This document shows positions 1 through 10,014 of a stretch of DNA of 64,000 nt, piece after piece (within the stretch, counting starts at the first letter, position 1; every line of letters starts with the position of its first letter). The DNA is taken from contig NW_024045141.1 in assembly GCF_012273895.1 (NCBI RefSeq), forward strand, positions 606,400-670,399, in the 5' to 3' direction. Made by a program: the position numbers and the translations under genes. The notes below the pieces were generated by a model. It was not told where the DNA came from. It saw only the letters and a program-made list of their open reading frames with translations, and ran no database searches. This DNA is from Zerene cesonia. Its lineage: Eukaryota > Arthropoda > Insecta > Lepidoptera > Pieridae.

Positions 1-1
1 G

Positions 2-211
2 TCATGCAGCTCCATAGAAAGCTCCGAAGTCAACCAATTCAATTATACAATTTACTATGGCCAAAATCAAAATGGCCGACCGGATGGCAATTTTGGCGGG
101 AACTTCGGCAAGCTGCCGAGTCCTTCAGTACAAGATGGTTACACTAGCGTGATAGTGGATAACACGCAGCAGTTCCACCACGGCAGCAACGTTAATGAGT
201 TTGTACATTGA
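2..211 (+). CDS. Terminal coding exon of an unidentified gene (partial)
   Basis: An open frame runs from the left edge to a TGA at 209-211 and gives 69 residues. The composition is protein-like: an Asn/Gly stretch (GQNQNGRPDGNFGGNFG), then LPSPSVQDGYTSVIVDN and a C-terminus NVNEFVH. I see no start codon or acceptor, so this is the 3' end of a plus-strand gene lying outside the window. The sequence looks like a low-complexity cytoplasmic tail followed by a more conserved end, but I do not recognise the family. The minus-strand frame over the same bases is less protein-like. The following 1.4 kb is AT-rich and is probably 3' UTR; possible AATAAA signals lie near 1319 and 1351. Confidence 0.7.
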   Translation, partial: SCSSIESSEVNQFNYTIYYGQNQNGRPDGNFGGNFGKLPSPSVQDGYTSVIVDNTQQFHHGSNVNEFVH

Positions 212-2600
212 TACCGCGCGACTGAGAGCCTCGCGTGAATTGTTTATAAAAACTTCATAGTGAAATGTTAATGCAATAATTTTAAATGTACATTTTTTGT
301 ACGTGACATATCTATTAAAATTGTATAAAGCAGACATATTTATATCGCCATTTCGACAGATACTTGAATGATAATGAAATTGTTATATTTGGTTTTAGTT
401 CAAAGTTTCATCATTGTGGAGGACAAATATATTAAATGATTTTGTTTAGAAGTCATTAAAAAACGTGGTAAATGTAAATATCCTTAACAATAATCATCTA
501 TATGCATGAAAATTAAAGTTTATGAATATTAGTGGCTTAAGAATAGACCCTTGAAGCACCTCAAGATTCTCTGTACAAATATACTTGAATATGCCTTAAA
601 TTATGATGGTCAAGCACTAATACTAAAGGCTCTGAACGACTTTTTTTCATACATTCTGGTTCTATGAATTTATAAAGTAAATACCTAAAAACCCTATGAT
701 ATACTCAAATGAATGCTTTCAAAAATTTAAATAGTTAAAAATTATTTAATAATATGTATATTTATTGATCTTGCCTTAAAATTACGCATATTATAACATA
801 TATTTATATGCCGATAAACATATAAGTTTTGTAAATACATAATTTGTATAGATTTCTTTATAAAATTGTAAATAGCTTTAGGTACAATAAGAAGAAATAA
901 TCAAATTAATTATAATGAGAGGATTATTAACATTTAAAATTTGATATTTTAAATAAGATTTCATCTTTTTCATTTCATAATCAAATAAGATTTTAATTGT
1001 TTGCAATAGACCATAGACATTTTCTTCTATTTTTACATTCTCTTATCGTGAAAACTTGTAACAAAATATCTTTTATATAAAAATAATGTTATTTTTAATT
1101 GTACCTATATCACGTACTAGACAATAATAGACATATAATAATTAATATAATGTAAATAGTAATTAAGTGCTCATTATTTTCATATATATTTAGTGCTACT
1201 TAAAATAATAATTTATAATGGAAAAATCATTGTTTTTTCTTCAAACGAATGCCTACTGCTAAACTACTACTGCTACTACTAAACACCTTTTTCAAATCGA
1301 GACCTAATGAAAGATATGAATAAAATAATTATATTTAAGTGAAAGTATAATAAATACATAATTTTCTGCTAAAAATTCAGTGTACATTTTTAATCTGTGG
1401 CTAATTGTCAAAAATTATCATTTATACATTAATGATTTTGCAATCTTTTCCCTCTTATTATGGTAAATGTATTATATTATTAGTTTTAACACACATTAAT
1501 AATTATATTATAGTGGTTATATACAACGGGATATTTTAAAAGAATATATGTGTCTATGATGAAATTATAGATTATGTATTTAATTTAACTTCAATTGATA
1601 TTATTTTTGATCTGTTTCTTTTTTTTTATTTTTATTTATTCAGAGCCACAGATATTGTAACGCTAGTAAGAGCTGGTTATCCTAAAAGGTAGTTTATAGT
1701 ATCTTTATTTATGACAATATTGTTAGCCGAATACTGTTACACAAATATCGTCCGTCTCTTTTCCACACTCGTAAGCTAGAAAGAGACAAAACTCGGTATT
1801 GTATATTATTTTATATTGTAATACTTTATTGTTTTGCATTCATAATATTTGTAGAAATTTGAGGCTATGATTATATTTCAGTATTAAAAAGATCTGTTTA
1901 GTTGTATTTTATATTATAAATTTAAATTTTAGCTTTAATCAAAATTTGCTTTAAAAATTACCTAGATAATTTTTTTTGTGGCCATTGTTTTTCCGAATAT
2001 AATATAATATGATTGTAATATATTAGGTTATTTTTAATACGAAAAGATCATAAGTGCCAAAATACGGACTGAGATCGGCTAGTCGGTAACTGTATATGTA
2101 AAATAAGTATCATTTTTATTCAAGCTTTTGATAATGTAATGATTAATAATGAAATATATTTATCTAGTAATGGATTTTCTTTTATTTTTTCAAAATCTAC
2201 CACTCCACTTGACAAATAATATAATATCCTAACTCTATTCCGTAAGTATGAGTTATTAAGAACTATTTATATTTGAAAAGTGAATTTAACTGGATTCATT
2301 TCTTTATTACATGAGCGAGTGAAATTTTCCATGATTTGATAAAAAAACATCGCCATTTCTTTTGGTACAATCACAGATAATATAATACTGTACTAGTATA
2401 ATAGATAACATAATAAAACAGATTAAACATCATATTATCTAGTTTATAAGCCACTTTCTCCTATCCTAACAAATGATTCGCTCTGACATTACACACATGC
2501 ATGGCTGATTACCTACTTGTCCATTAAGAAAATGTATCATAGACTATCATAGGCAATATACCGTTGCTAACATCATTTATATGAAAGGTAAAGCCGATAA
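212..2600. other. AT-rich 3' UTR and intergenic DNA
   Basis: No convincing exon is seen after the stop at 211. The stretch is strongly AT-rich with many short TA and poly-T runs. AATAAA-like hexamers near 1319 and 1351 could end the upstream transcript. Confidence 0.5.
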
Positions 2601-2614
2601 ATAAGATGATTTCT

Positions 2615-2808
2615 TGTGTTTGGTTTCACGCGAGTATTATACATTTAGAAATTAAAAACTTTTCAACGGATTTTAAACGCGATTTATTCATTATATTATT
2701 AACCCGACGTTTCGAACACTTTACAGCGAGCGTGGTCACGGGGAAACGTCGGGTTAATAATATAATGAATAAATCGCGTTTAAAATCCGTTGAAAAGTTT
2801 TTAATTTC
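2615..2808 (-). mobile_element. Fold-back retroposon-like element, copy 1
   Basis: Arms at 2645-2713 and 2743-2811 are perfect 69-base inverted repeats around a 29-base spacer holding CGTGGTCACG. A tail of about 30 bases lies on the left. The element is flanked by a 13-base direct repeat, TAAGATGATTTCT, at 2602-2614 and 2809-2821. Related copies lie at 16434, 19673 and 54706, with an arm fragment near 35318. Confidence 0.8.
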
Positions 2809-3077
2809 TAAGATGATTTCTATCAGAAATTTGCTGATTTTCTAACCTTGATAGCTGTACCCAAAATGCGATATCAAAAAATAACCCTACTATTTGTATG
2901 CTTCAAGGCAGTAGGAAATTCGCAAACCAATATTCAAATAAAACAACGAAATAGAAAAATAATCATTTATTCTATTACGTCTGACATTAAAAAGGTTTTT
3001 AAAAAATAAATTTAATTTTCGCGCCCTCTATGGAGCGCAGCGCACACTTGTTTCAATAAAAGGTTAGAAAGATTTTA

Positions 3078-3515
3078 TTTGTCATGAGGCGGGAGTCGAA
3101 GCCCCACCTTTTAAACCGCCCGCCAAACCTTAGCAACGCCTAGGGGACCATCCATAAATTACGTCACACGAAATTTGGCTTTTTTTGACCCCTCCCCCTA
3201 CTCGTCACAGCCTTGTCACATTTTAGAAAGCCCTTTCACCCTTATGTGACGTCAAACATTTTCATTTATAAGAAGTTATTTTTTTTTTAATCTAAGCGAA
3301 AAAACAATTTCAAATTTCGAATCAAAGCACATATTTTAAACCTTATCATATGACGACACCCCTCTTGCCCTCTGTCTCATTAAGTTACATTTCAGTGATA
3401 CCCTACCCCCCATTTAATGTGAGACGTAATTTATGGATGACCTCTAGCCCCTCAGCCACCCGTGATCCCGCCTCAGCAATCGAATTTCTTCTATTCTTTC
3501 GGTTTCATGCCCCTA
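3078..3515 (-). mobile_element. tRNA-headed SINE, interrupted
   Basis: A tRNA-like core in antisense (B box GGGAGTCGAAGCCCC, then an A-box half after 3445) is split by a 300-base inserted element. The outer part ends with the family flank ATTCTTTCGGTTTCATG. Confidence 0.6.
3144..3443. mobile_element. Small terminal-inverted-repeat element (MITE) nested in the SINE
   Basis: The termini GGGACCATCCATAAATTACG and, inverted on the right, AGGTCATCCATAAATTACG form inverted repeats of about 26 bases. CTAG flanks both sides (3140-3143 and 3444-3447), consistent with a short target duplication. No transposase frame is visible. Confidence 0.65.
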
Positions 3516-3904
3516 CACACAGGGACACCCCACGCCATCTATTGACCTTCTCAACCAATATGAGACGTTATTTCAATGATTACAATATTGTATCGATGGA
3601 ACGCGGCCTTTGATTATAAAAAGCATTTAATGCTATTTAACTAGAAATAAAATTACAAAGCTTCGCTTAGTCAACACTAGATGGCGTTCTATTAAAATTA
3701 AAAATTAACCTACACATAAACACGTCTAAATATTGTCAGCAACAAAACTCTGCCCACGCTTGTATTAGGCAGAGTTTTCTTAGACAATAGATTTTAAACA
3801 TACGTTTTAACAACACGTGATGGTACCGTAATAAGGTTGTAATTTCAATTAAGTATGTTATATACAAACGTCACGCGGACATTTTTTGGCCTTAATTTTA
3901 ATCT

Positions 3905-4035
3905 TTTATTTATTTCTTTACCTGTACTGTACATGACAAACGAAAACACACAGAAACAATTACATATACAAAGGATATAGAAGAATCGGTGGCCTTATCA
4001 CTGCGCAGCGATCTCTACCAGGCAACCGCGGGAAA
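3905..4035 (-). repeat. LINE 3' tail fragment
   Basis: On the minus strand this reads GGTTGCCTGGTAGAGATCGC followed by a GATAAGGCC-type motif and an AT-rich end. The same tail type occurs at 8795, 17690 and 28545. Confidence 0.55.
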
Positions 4036-4276
4036 AAGGTAAAATAGGCGAAATATGTTTTAAATGTTTCATATTAATGAAACTTGTTTATAGTACGTCG
4101 ATGTACAAAAATAAAAAAATCACGAGGTAGTTACAGGTAATCATTAAAGTACTATTTTAGGCACTCAATAGTCTCTCCCCGTCCTCCCGTAGGGGGGGAA
4201 ATATCACATGCAGCGTCAAATCTACAGTCAATCCAGATCCCAGTCAGATGCCCCAACTCTTACCCCAGTCAAAATA

Positions 4277-4333
4277 TTATAATCTCTTCAAAACCATCAT
4301 CGGCTCAGTTATTTCAAACGCTTCAATCAGATC
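4277..4333 (-). CDS. NSMCE4A: Nse4 last exon
   Basis: The acceptor TTTTTTTCAG is followed by DLIEAFEITEPMMVLKRL and TAA. The motif W..(I/L)...F.I.EP, with the Trp in the preceding exon, is characteristic of the Nse4 C-terminal domain. Phase 0 at the acceptor. Confidence 0.9.
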   Translation of the reverse strand, partial: DLIEAFEITEPMMVLKRL

Positions 4334-7300
4334 CTGAAAAAAAACATTGATATAATAAATTCATTTCTACATAATTTTTTTCACTACACATTACACTGAA
4401 AGATAAAAAGCGAAATAAAAATCTGACTTTCAAAGCTGTTGCATCAATTTCTAATGATGTTAATATAATGTACCATTATTGCAATTATTAGAACTAGCAA
4501 CAGGATCTGTTATAGAAAATTAAAAACATAACACTAGCTGATGCCCGCAGCTTCGCCTGCGCCGCCGCGTGAAATAAGCACATTTACAAATGATTTAGTT
4601 ATCCCAGGGGAGCATTTAATCGGGATGAAAATTGTCCCATCACCCAAGTCAGCTCACACCCTATCTGTAAACTAAAGTTTCATCAAAATCCGTAAAGTCG
4701 TTTCAGTGTGATTGACGTACAAACATCCCAACAAAAAAACTTTCACATCTATAGTAATATTATAAAGCTGTAGAGTTTGTTCGTTTGTTTGAACGCGATA
4801 ATCTCAGGAACCACTGCTCCGATACGAAAAATTATTTCAGTGTTAGATAGCCCACCTATCCAGGAAGGCTATATGCTATACATGTACCACGGGCGAAGCC
4901 GGGGGCAGACCGCTAGTTTAGTGATAAAAGAACAACAATCGCTCACCCTCCACCTCTCCATGTTCATCGACACAATGAACTGGTTCTCATCAGAGTCATC
5001 ATCAGCCTGCACCGTCTGTGGCACAGGTTCCACAAACGGTATGCCATACTCGGGATCTGGGGAGAAAAATTGTTAACATACAACCTACTAGCTGCGCCCC
5101 GCAGTTTCACCCGCGTATTTCCATATCCCGTAGGAATATCGGGATAAAAAGTTGCCTATATGTTATTCCAGTTGTCCAGCTGTCTACGTACCAAACTGCA
5201 TTGCAATCGGTTCAGTAGTCTATTTCGTGTAAGAGCAACAAACACGTACACATCCTTACAAACTTTCGCATTTATAATATTAGTAGGATAGTAGGACTAT
5301 TATTATTATAGTAGAAAGGTAGTAGGATATGTCAGACAAAAAATGTATATCATGAAATTATCTAGAAAAATTATCTGTACCGTTTTTTCAATAACACTAA
5401 GTATTTTTGAGAGAAAACTATAACAAAATTTTCTTACACTGTATTCTCCATGATAAATATGACTAAAGCAGCCGAGATATCATTGGTTGTAAGTTAAAGG
5501 GACTTATACATTTATATTGACCGCTAATTCTAAAAATGTGATGTTAAAAAAATCCGGGTCCCTAATTTTGAATTTAGTGTTAGCAGTGGTTTGACTTATT
5601 ATGGTAACTGTTATTTACCATAATAATAATTATACCATAATAATAATAAAGCTAATATTATAAAGCTGAAGAATTTGTCTGTTTGAACGCCCTAATCTCA
5701 AGAACTAGTAGGTTCGTTCTGAAAAATTCTTTAATTTTTAGATATCCCATTCATTGAGGAAGCCTTTAGGCTATTAGGACCGGGACCGCTAGTAATCTAA
5801 TATATAAAATTCTCGTGTCACAGTTTTCGTTGCCATACTCCTCCGAAACGACCGAGCTTACACCGATTTTGATGAAATTTTTTGTGCTTATCCGGTATCT
5901 ACAAGAATCGGCGAACATCTATTGTTCATACCACTAAATGATAAGAGTAAGGCAGAACAGCGTTTGCCGGGTGCAGCTAGTACATAAATATATAGAAAAA
6001 ANNNNNNNNNNNNNNNNNNNNNNNNNNNNNNNNNNNNNNNNNNNNNNNNNNNNNNNNNNNNNNNNNNNNNNNNNNNNNNNNNNNNNNNNNNNNNNNNNNN
6101 NNNNNNNNNNNNNNNNNNNNNNNNNNNNNNNNNNNNNNNNNNNNNNNNNNNNNNNNNNNNNNNNNNNNNNNNNNNNNNNNNNNNNNNNNNNNNNNNNNNN
6201 NNNNNNNNNNNNNNNNNNNNNNNNNNNNNNNNCCACAGATTAAACAAAATAAGCATACCAATACTAATAAGAAAGTATCTACAACCTACTAATACCTACT
6301 AATACCAATGAGAAAGAGTTAAAGAGAAAGAGTTATACCAATAATTATGTATGTTGCCACGGATAAAAAATATGTTTTTTGTTCCCCATCAAAATAAACA
6401 GAGTGACACCAGCCAATAGTCGCGTCGCTGAGTCTGTACGTATTCAAGGAAGAAACTTAATACTAAATTGCACGCGGCTTCGCACGCGTTAATTCGGAGT
6501 GGTGTAATATATATTATTATACATATAAAATTTCCCAAACAAACAAAAACCCCTCCAAAATCCGTTGCGTATTTTTAAAACATTTAAGCATACATATCGA
6601 CATAGAAAGACAGAGAAAGCGACACCGTTTTATACTATACAGTGAAAATGTACCTTTTCAACCGATTTCCAAAAAAAGGTGGGGGTTATCATAGCGACGT
6701 AGCGACTTTGTTCTATACTATGTTGTGATAATACTTCCAACCTCCCCTCCTCCCCCATTCTAGTCACCCCCCGCCCCCCACTCACCGCTCGACGCTGTCC
6801 GGCGCGCACAGCTGCGCGTCGGGGCGCGCGGGGGCGCGGCGCTGGCGCTCGCGGGCGCGGGGCGCGGGCGGCGCGGGCGCGAAGGCGCCGTGCAGCGACG
6901 CGCACGCGCACACCTCGCGCGGTAGGCAGAGCGACCAGAACGCGGCGTTTTCGCGCTGCGGCCAATAATCGGGAGGGGGCATTTTTTTGCATGTTGTACA
7001 CGAGGCCTACGTGCGCTAGATGCGTACGTGTCATAATGCCTTAAAGATATATTCTTTCAGCAAGACCACAGATGAAAACACTATTTTTTCGAAATAAATA
7101 AACGTTGAAAAATTTTGAAAGAATACAAAAAAATTTGATCACGAGGCGGGATTCGAACCCGCGTTTCTTGCCTAACCGTAGCAACTAGCCTCGCCTAGCC
7201 TCTCGGCCACCCGTGATCCCGCCACAGTAATCGCCACAATAACTTTCAAAATTTCTCATTTATAAAAAGCATTTCAATGCTATAAAACTAAAAATTAAAT

Positions 7301-10014
7301 TTAAATAAACGTTATTACTTCGTTTATTATTAAGTTTTTTACAGTATTCATGCCTATAATTGGCCCAGTAGTTTCCGTATGAAATTTGATACAGAGATAG
7401 ATCATTGTCTGAATTATACATAGGCCAGTTTTCACTCAGGTACCACGCGAGTGACGCCACTGGTTACAGGATGGCATACATTATTTTAACATTTTTGTTC
7501 GCAATTAAATTGATTAACAGTTCCATTTGAGATTGATTGTGCATCAGATTCTCTTTTTTTTTTCAACGAGGAGGAAATCTTCAAAAGATACTCTAGCTTT
7601 CGGGGAAAAGCAGAGCTTGTGGGATTTCTACCCACTAAAACCTCCTCGGCGGCCAAACTCAAAGCACAATAGCAGGGAACCTGGGATCTCCTATGTAACG
7701 CACCAGGATCACATAAGATTCTCTACGATACTCTCACTAGACACTAGTCAAGTAAATATTATATCACTAACTGCGCCCCGCGGTATCACCCGCCCTAGTC
7801 CGTATCCCGTAGAAATATCGGGATAGAAAGTTGTTATTCCAAATGTCCAGCTATCTACATACCATATTTCATTGCAATCGGTTGAGTGGTTCTTGCGTGA
7901 AAAAGTAACAAACACACACATATACATACATCCATCCTCACACTTTCGCATTTATAATATTAGTGGGACAATTATTATTCAATAATTCAAGATATTAAGA
8001 AAAAGTCCATGAGAACTTTAGAGTGCTATCCCTTCGGGTTGTATTAAAATACTCCACCCTGTATACCACAAAGCGCTGATATTTCCCACCCAAACAGTGA
8101 AAATCGCTCACAATATGCTGCGCCAGCTCGTGCTTGTTATACGTATTCTCCAGGCCGGTGACCGCTTCGGAGCAGCTTATCGCGAGGTCGCTCGCGGCTC
8201 GGAGCACGCGCGAGTCCAGGTAGCTCTCGCCTGAAATTGGTGAGGATTATTTTGAAACCATATATCGTTATAGAAAACCTTTTATACAGGGTGTCCCACG
8301 GATGGTGTAGTGTGCTCAACGAAACGAGACGAACACGCTTCGGCAGGAATTGGGCCAGCTCGCACTGGGGAGTACCACACCCCTACAGAAGACCGGCGTG
8401 CGTGAAATATTAGTGAAATAGCATTCTGCTGTGTTTCGTTCAGTGAGTGGGGGAACCACAGGATCATATCCTTTTCCTTACCCTTCCCAGGCCTTTCCTT
8501 TACTCATCTCTTCAATCCTTTCCTTATCCCATTCCATTTTGCAGTCGGCAATACGTTTGAAGAGGCGTAAGGTCTGCAATCGACCGTACACAACTCCAAA
8601 TGTTCATGGGCGGTGGTAGCGCTTACTATCAGGGGACCCACCTCCATTGCCGACTATGACATAAAAAAAAAGTTATTGTTTTAAAATGATTTGCACATAA
8701 TAAAGTAAGTTATATAATACGTTTATATGACTATATTCATGTATATATGTACTTCAAACACACCTCCTTCATATTTTATTTTTTCACAGTTTGTTGCCTG
8801 GAAGAGATCACTCTTTAGTGATAAGGCCGCCCCTTGTGCTGGTTTAGTTTTGAGTCATTTACTTTAAGGATGCGTTATGTATGCCAGCACAATGAAGTGT
8901 AAATAAATAATTAAGATCAATTGTCAAAGCAAAACCTTTTTGTTTTTAAGTTGGTTGAAAACAATGTACTATTCTTCAAATAGCATTTCAAATACTTGAT
9001 ATAAAGCATGCGTCTCTGCATTGGAAATGAATATGGCCTGATGACAATGAGGTACCTGGATGCCGGACTCTCTCCTCGACTCCGCCTTGCTTCAATAACT
9101 TCTTCACTTCATGAACGGCCTCCGTCGTCTTTTGCATTCGCTGATCATTGTTATCATTTTCTTGTTCTGAAACAAATAACATTAATACACTAACAAATGA
9201 AATGTCTGACATCTGAACAATTTTGAACACCTGAAAGTGATTGTGATCTGATAATCTACACTAATCCTATCCTACTATCTTACTAATATTATAAATGCGA
9301 AAGTTTGTAAGGATGTGGGTGCGTTTGTTGCTCTTTCACGCAAAAACTACTGAACCGATTGCAATGAAATTTGGTATGTAGACAGCTGGACAACTGGAAT
9401 AACATATATGGAACTTATTATCCCGATATTTCTACGGGATACGGACTTACGCGGCTGAAATCGCGGGGCGCAGCTAGTATTATATAGAGGAAGCTTTTGT
9501 ACTTTTGTATGTTTGTAATGTTTTCATGCAAAAACCACTAGACCAATTTCAAAAATTCATAAGCGTTTAATTTGGAGTATTTTAATAGATGTTGTGATAT
9601 ATAATATAAGCTTTCCTCTTGACAATCTTATTAAAAAATAAACCCATACAAATCCAGTGTGTATCTTAGCATATAAAAATAGCATAGCGACATTTCTTTA
9701 TATAATGTAGTGATAATTAAAAAAAAAACGCAGACACTATTTCTTTTTTTGGAATATTTTTCATCTACGTTGCATTTGTTTAATTTTACTACCATCTAAA
9801 CAAATGAAAATAGCAAAGTAAAGTGGTAATATGGAACTTTGACAGAAGATACACTTTGATAAATAAAAATACGGTAGTCCTCGAAAAGGAAAAACGTCAA
9901 ACGTTGATGAATTTTAAAGGAAAAATGTTGAATGCAGAACTCACCCAAACTTAAATCTTGAAGTATCACCCTATACCGCATCTTCCTATCATAACTCGTG
10001 GTTGATGAATTCAT
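4277..10014 (-). CDS. NSMCE4A: Nse4, non-SMC kleisin subunit of the SMC5/6 complex (gene span)
   Basis: Nse4 bridges the SMC5 and SMC6 heads and, with Nse1 and Nse3, forms the core of the nuclear SMC5/6 complex that acts in DNA repair and chromosome segregation. Six exons are read on the minus strand: 9945-10014, 9056-9166, 8112-8230, 6786-6955, 4947-5056 and 4277-4333. The N-terminal part has the family's RxxYR start (RKMRYRVILQDL) and the helix SYLDSRVLRAASDLA. The C-terminus matches the Nse4 C domain: DPEYGIPFVEPV, then FIVSMNMERWR and DLIEAFEITEP. The expected TVENLF-containing block is absent. The flanking phases also disagree (2, then 1), so at least one exon is missing, probably in the gap at 6002-6232. 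The start is the first ATG before the conserved helix. The gene is divergent from DCAF1. Identification rests on recalled family motifs, not a search. Confidence 0.85.
4540..4918. repeat. Two abutting Helitron-like elements
   Basis: A minus-oriented copy starting at CTAGCTGATGCCCGCAGC (to about 4755) abuts a plus copy. The plus copy begins at AGAGTTTGTTCGTTTG and ends in GGGGGCAGACCGCTAGT at 4918. The CTAGT ends resemble lepidopteran non-autonomous Helitrons. Confidence 0.5.
4947..5056 (-). CDS. NSMCE4A: Nse4 exon (C-terminal domain)
   Basis: Acceptor TCTCCCCAG and donor GTGAGC. It encodes DPEYGIPFVEPVPQTV, an Asp-rich stretch (DDDSDENQ) and FIVSMNMERWR. The phase is 1 in and 0 out, and it joins in frame to the last exon. 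The length of 110 fits this. Confidence 0.88.
5085..5292 (-). mobile_element. Helitron-like non-autonomous element
   Basis: In reverse it begins TCCTACTAATATTATAAATG and ends GGGGCGCAGCTAGT. It is the most frequent family in the window, with related copies at 7768, 9270, 14955, 19070, 21540, 33970, 39110, 43372, 48287, 59660 and 62262. Confidence 0.6.
5815..5981 (+). repeat. Helitron-like element, second subfamily
   Basis: It begins AATATATAAAATTCTCGTG and ends GCCGGGTGCAGCTAGT. Similar copies lie at 16772 (plus), 43000 and 54115 (minus). It stops 20 bases before the gap. Confidence 0.5.
6002..6232. other. Assembly gap of 231 N
   Basis: This run of N lies between Nse4 exons whose phases do not match. 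Its size is not a round placeholder, so it may be an estimate. Confidence 1.
6786..6955 (-). CDS. NSMCE4A: Nse4 exon, GC-rich Ala/Arg/Pro segment
   Basis: The frame begins after ATTGGCCGCAG with RENAAFWSLCLPREVCACAS and continues into APAPPAPRARERQRRAPA, ending SVE plus two bases before GTGAGT. The F(W)..L.P..... block then a Pro/Arg-rich linker fits Nse4 before its C-terminal domain. Phase is 0 in and 2 out. The GC content is far above the rest of the gene. The exact acceptor is less certain than the frame. Confidence 0.72.
7095..7305 (-). mobile_element. tRNA-headed SINE, core antisense
   Basis: The antisense core carries a B box (GGGATTCGAACCCGCG reading on plus) and an A box (CTCTCGGCCACCCGTG). 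It sits between TTTTGAAAGAATA and TTTCAAAATTTCTC flanks. The tail AGCATTTCAATGCTATAAAA follows. Confidence 0.65.
7548..7712 (-). mobile_element. SINE-like retroposon with terminal poly(T)
   Basis: Poly-T then AACGAGGAGGAAATCTTC through GCACCAGGATC. The short repeat AGATTCTC flanks it. Same family as 44193 and 55410. Confidence 0.6.
7768..7975 (-). mobile_element. Helitron-like element
   Basis: Starts near ACTGCGCCCCGCGGTATCAC and runs to TTATAATATTAGTGGGA. Minus orientation. Confidence 0.55.
8112..8230 (-). CDS. NSMCE4A: Nse4 exon (central helices)
   Basis: Acceptor CAATTTCAG, donor GTGAGC. It encodes GESYLDSRVLRAASDLAISC, then EAVTGLENTYNKHELAQHI. The pattern D.R.L..ASDLA matches the Nse4 helical segment that follows its N-terminal SMC6-neck binding part. 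Phase 1 in, 0 out. Confidence 0.88.
8288..8668 (-). repeat. Lepidopteran interspersed repeat (GCGAGCTGGCCC family)
   Basis: Reverse complement of a 350-400 base unit with the signatures GGTAAGCGCTACCACCGCCC, CTCCGGCTCCCCCACTCACC and GGTGCGAGCTGGCCCAATTC. Other copies lie at 10695, 17836, 22435, 25370, 27205, 30310, 33740, 36385, 40595 and 45200. Confidence 0.65.
8795..8910 (+). repeat. LINE 3' tail fragment
   Basis: Reads TTGCCTGGAAGAGATCACTC, then GTGATAAGGCCGCC, and ends GTAAATAAATAA. Confidence 0.55.
9056..9166 (-). CDS. NSMCE4A: Nse4 exon 2
   Basis: Acceptor TTTGTTTCAG, donor GTACCT. It encodes EQENDNNDQRMQKTTEAVHE then VKKLLKQGGVEERVRHPG, a charged helical segment. Phase 1 in, 1 out. 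The frame continues exactly from exon 1 and into the next exon. Confidence 0.85.
9270..9479 (+). mobile_element. Helitron-like element
   Basis: CTATCTTACTAATATTATAA to GGGGCGCAGCTAGT, plus orientation, in Nse4 intron 1. Confidence 0.6.
9945..10014 (-). CDS. NSMCE4A: Nse4 first coding exon
   Basis: ATG at 10014-10012 opens MNSSTTSYDRKMRYRVILQD and the exon ends before GTGAGT in phase 1. The basic RK.RYR stretch is placed as in other Nse4 proteins. No in-frame upstream ATG looked better. The short N-terminus means an upstream non-coding exon cannot be excluded. Confidence 0.8.

Noticed and set aside
1640..1691. Possible terminal exon: acceptor TTATTCAG followed by ATDIVTLVRAGYPKR and a stop
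   Set aside because: Only 15 codons, no matching upstream donor, and the upstream gene already has a good stop at 211. Could be chance.
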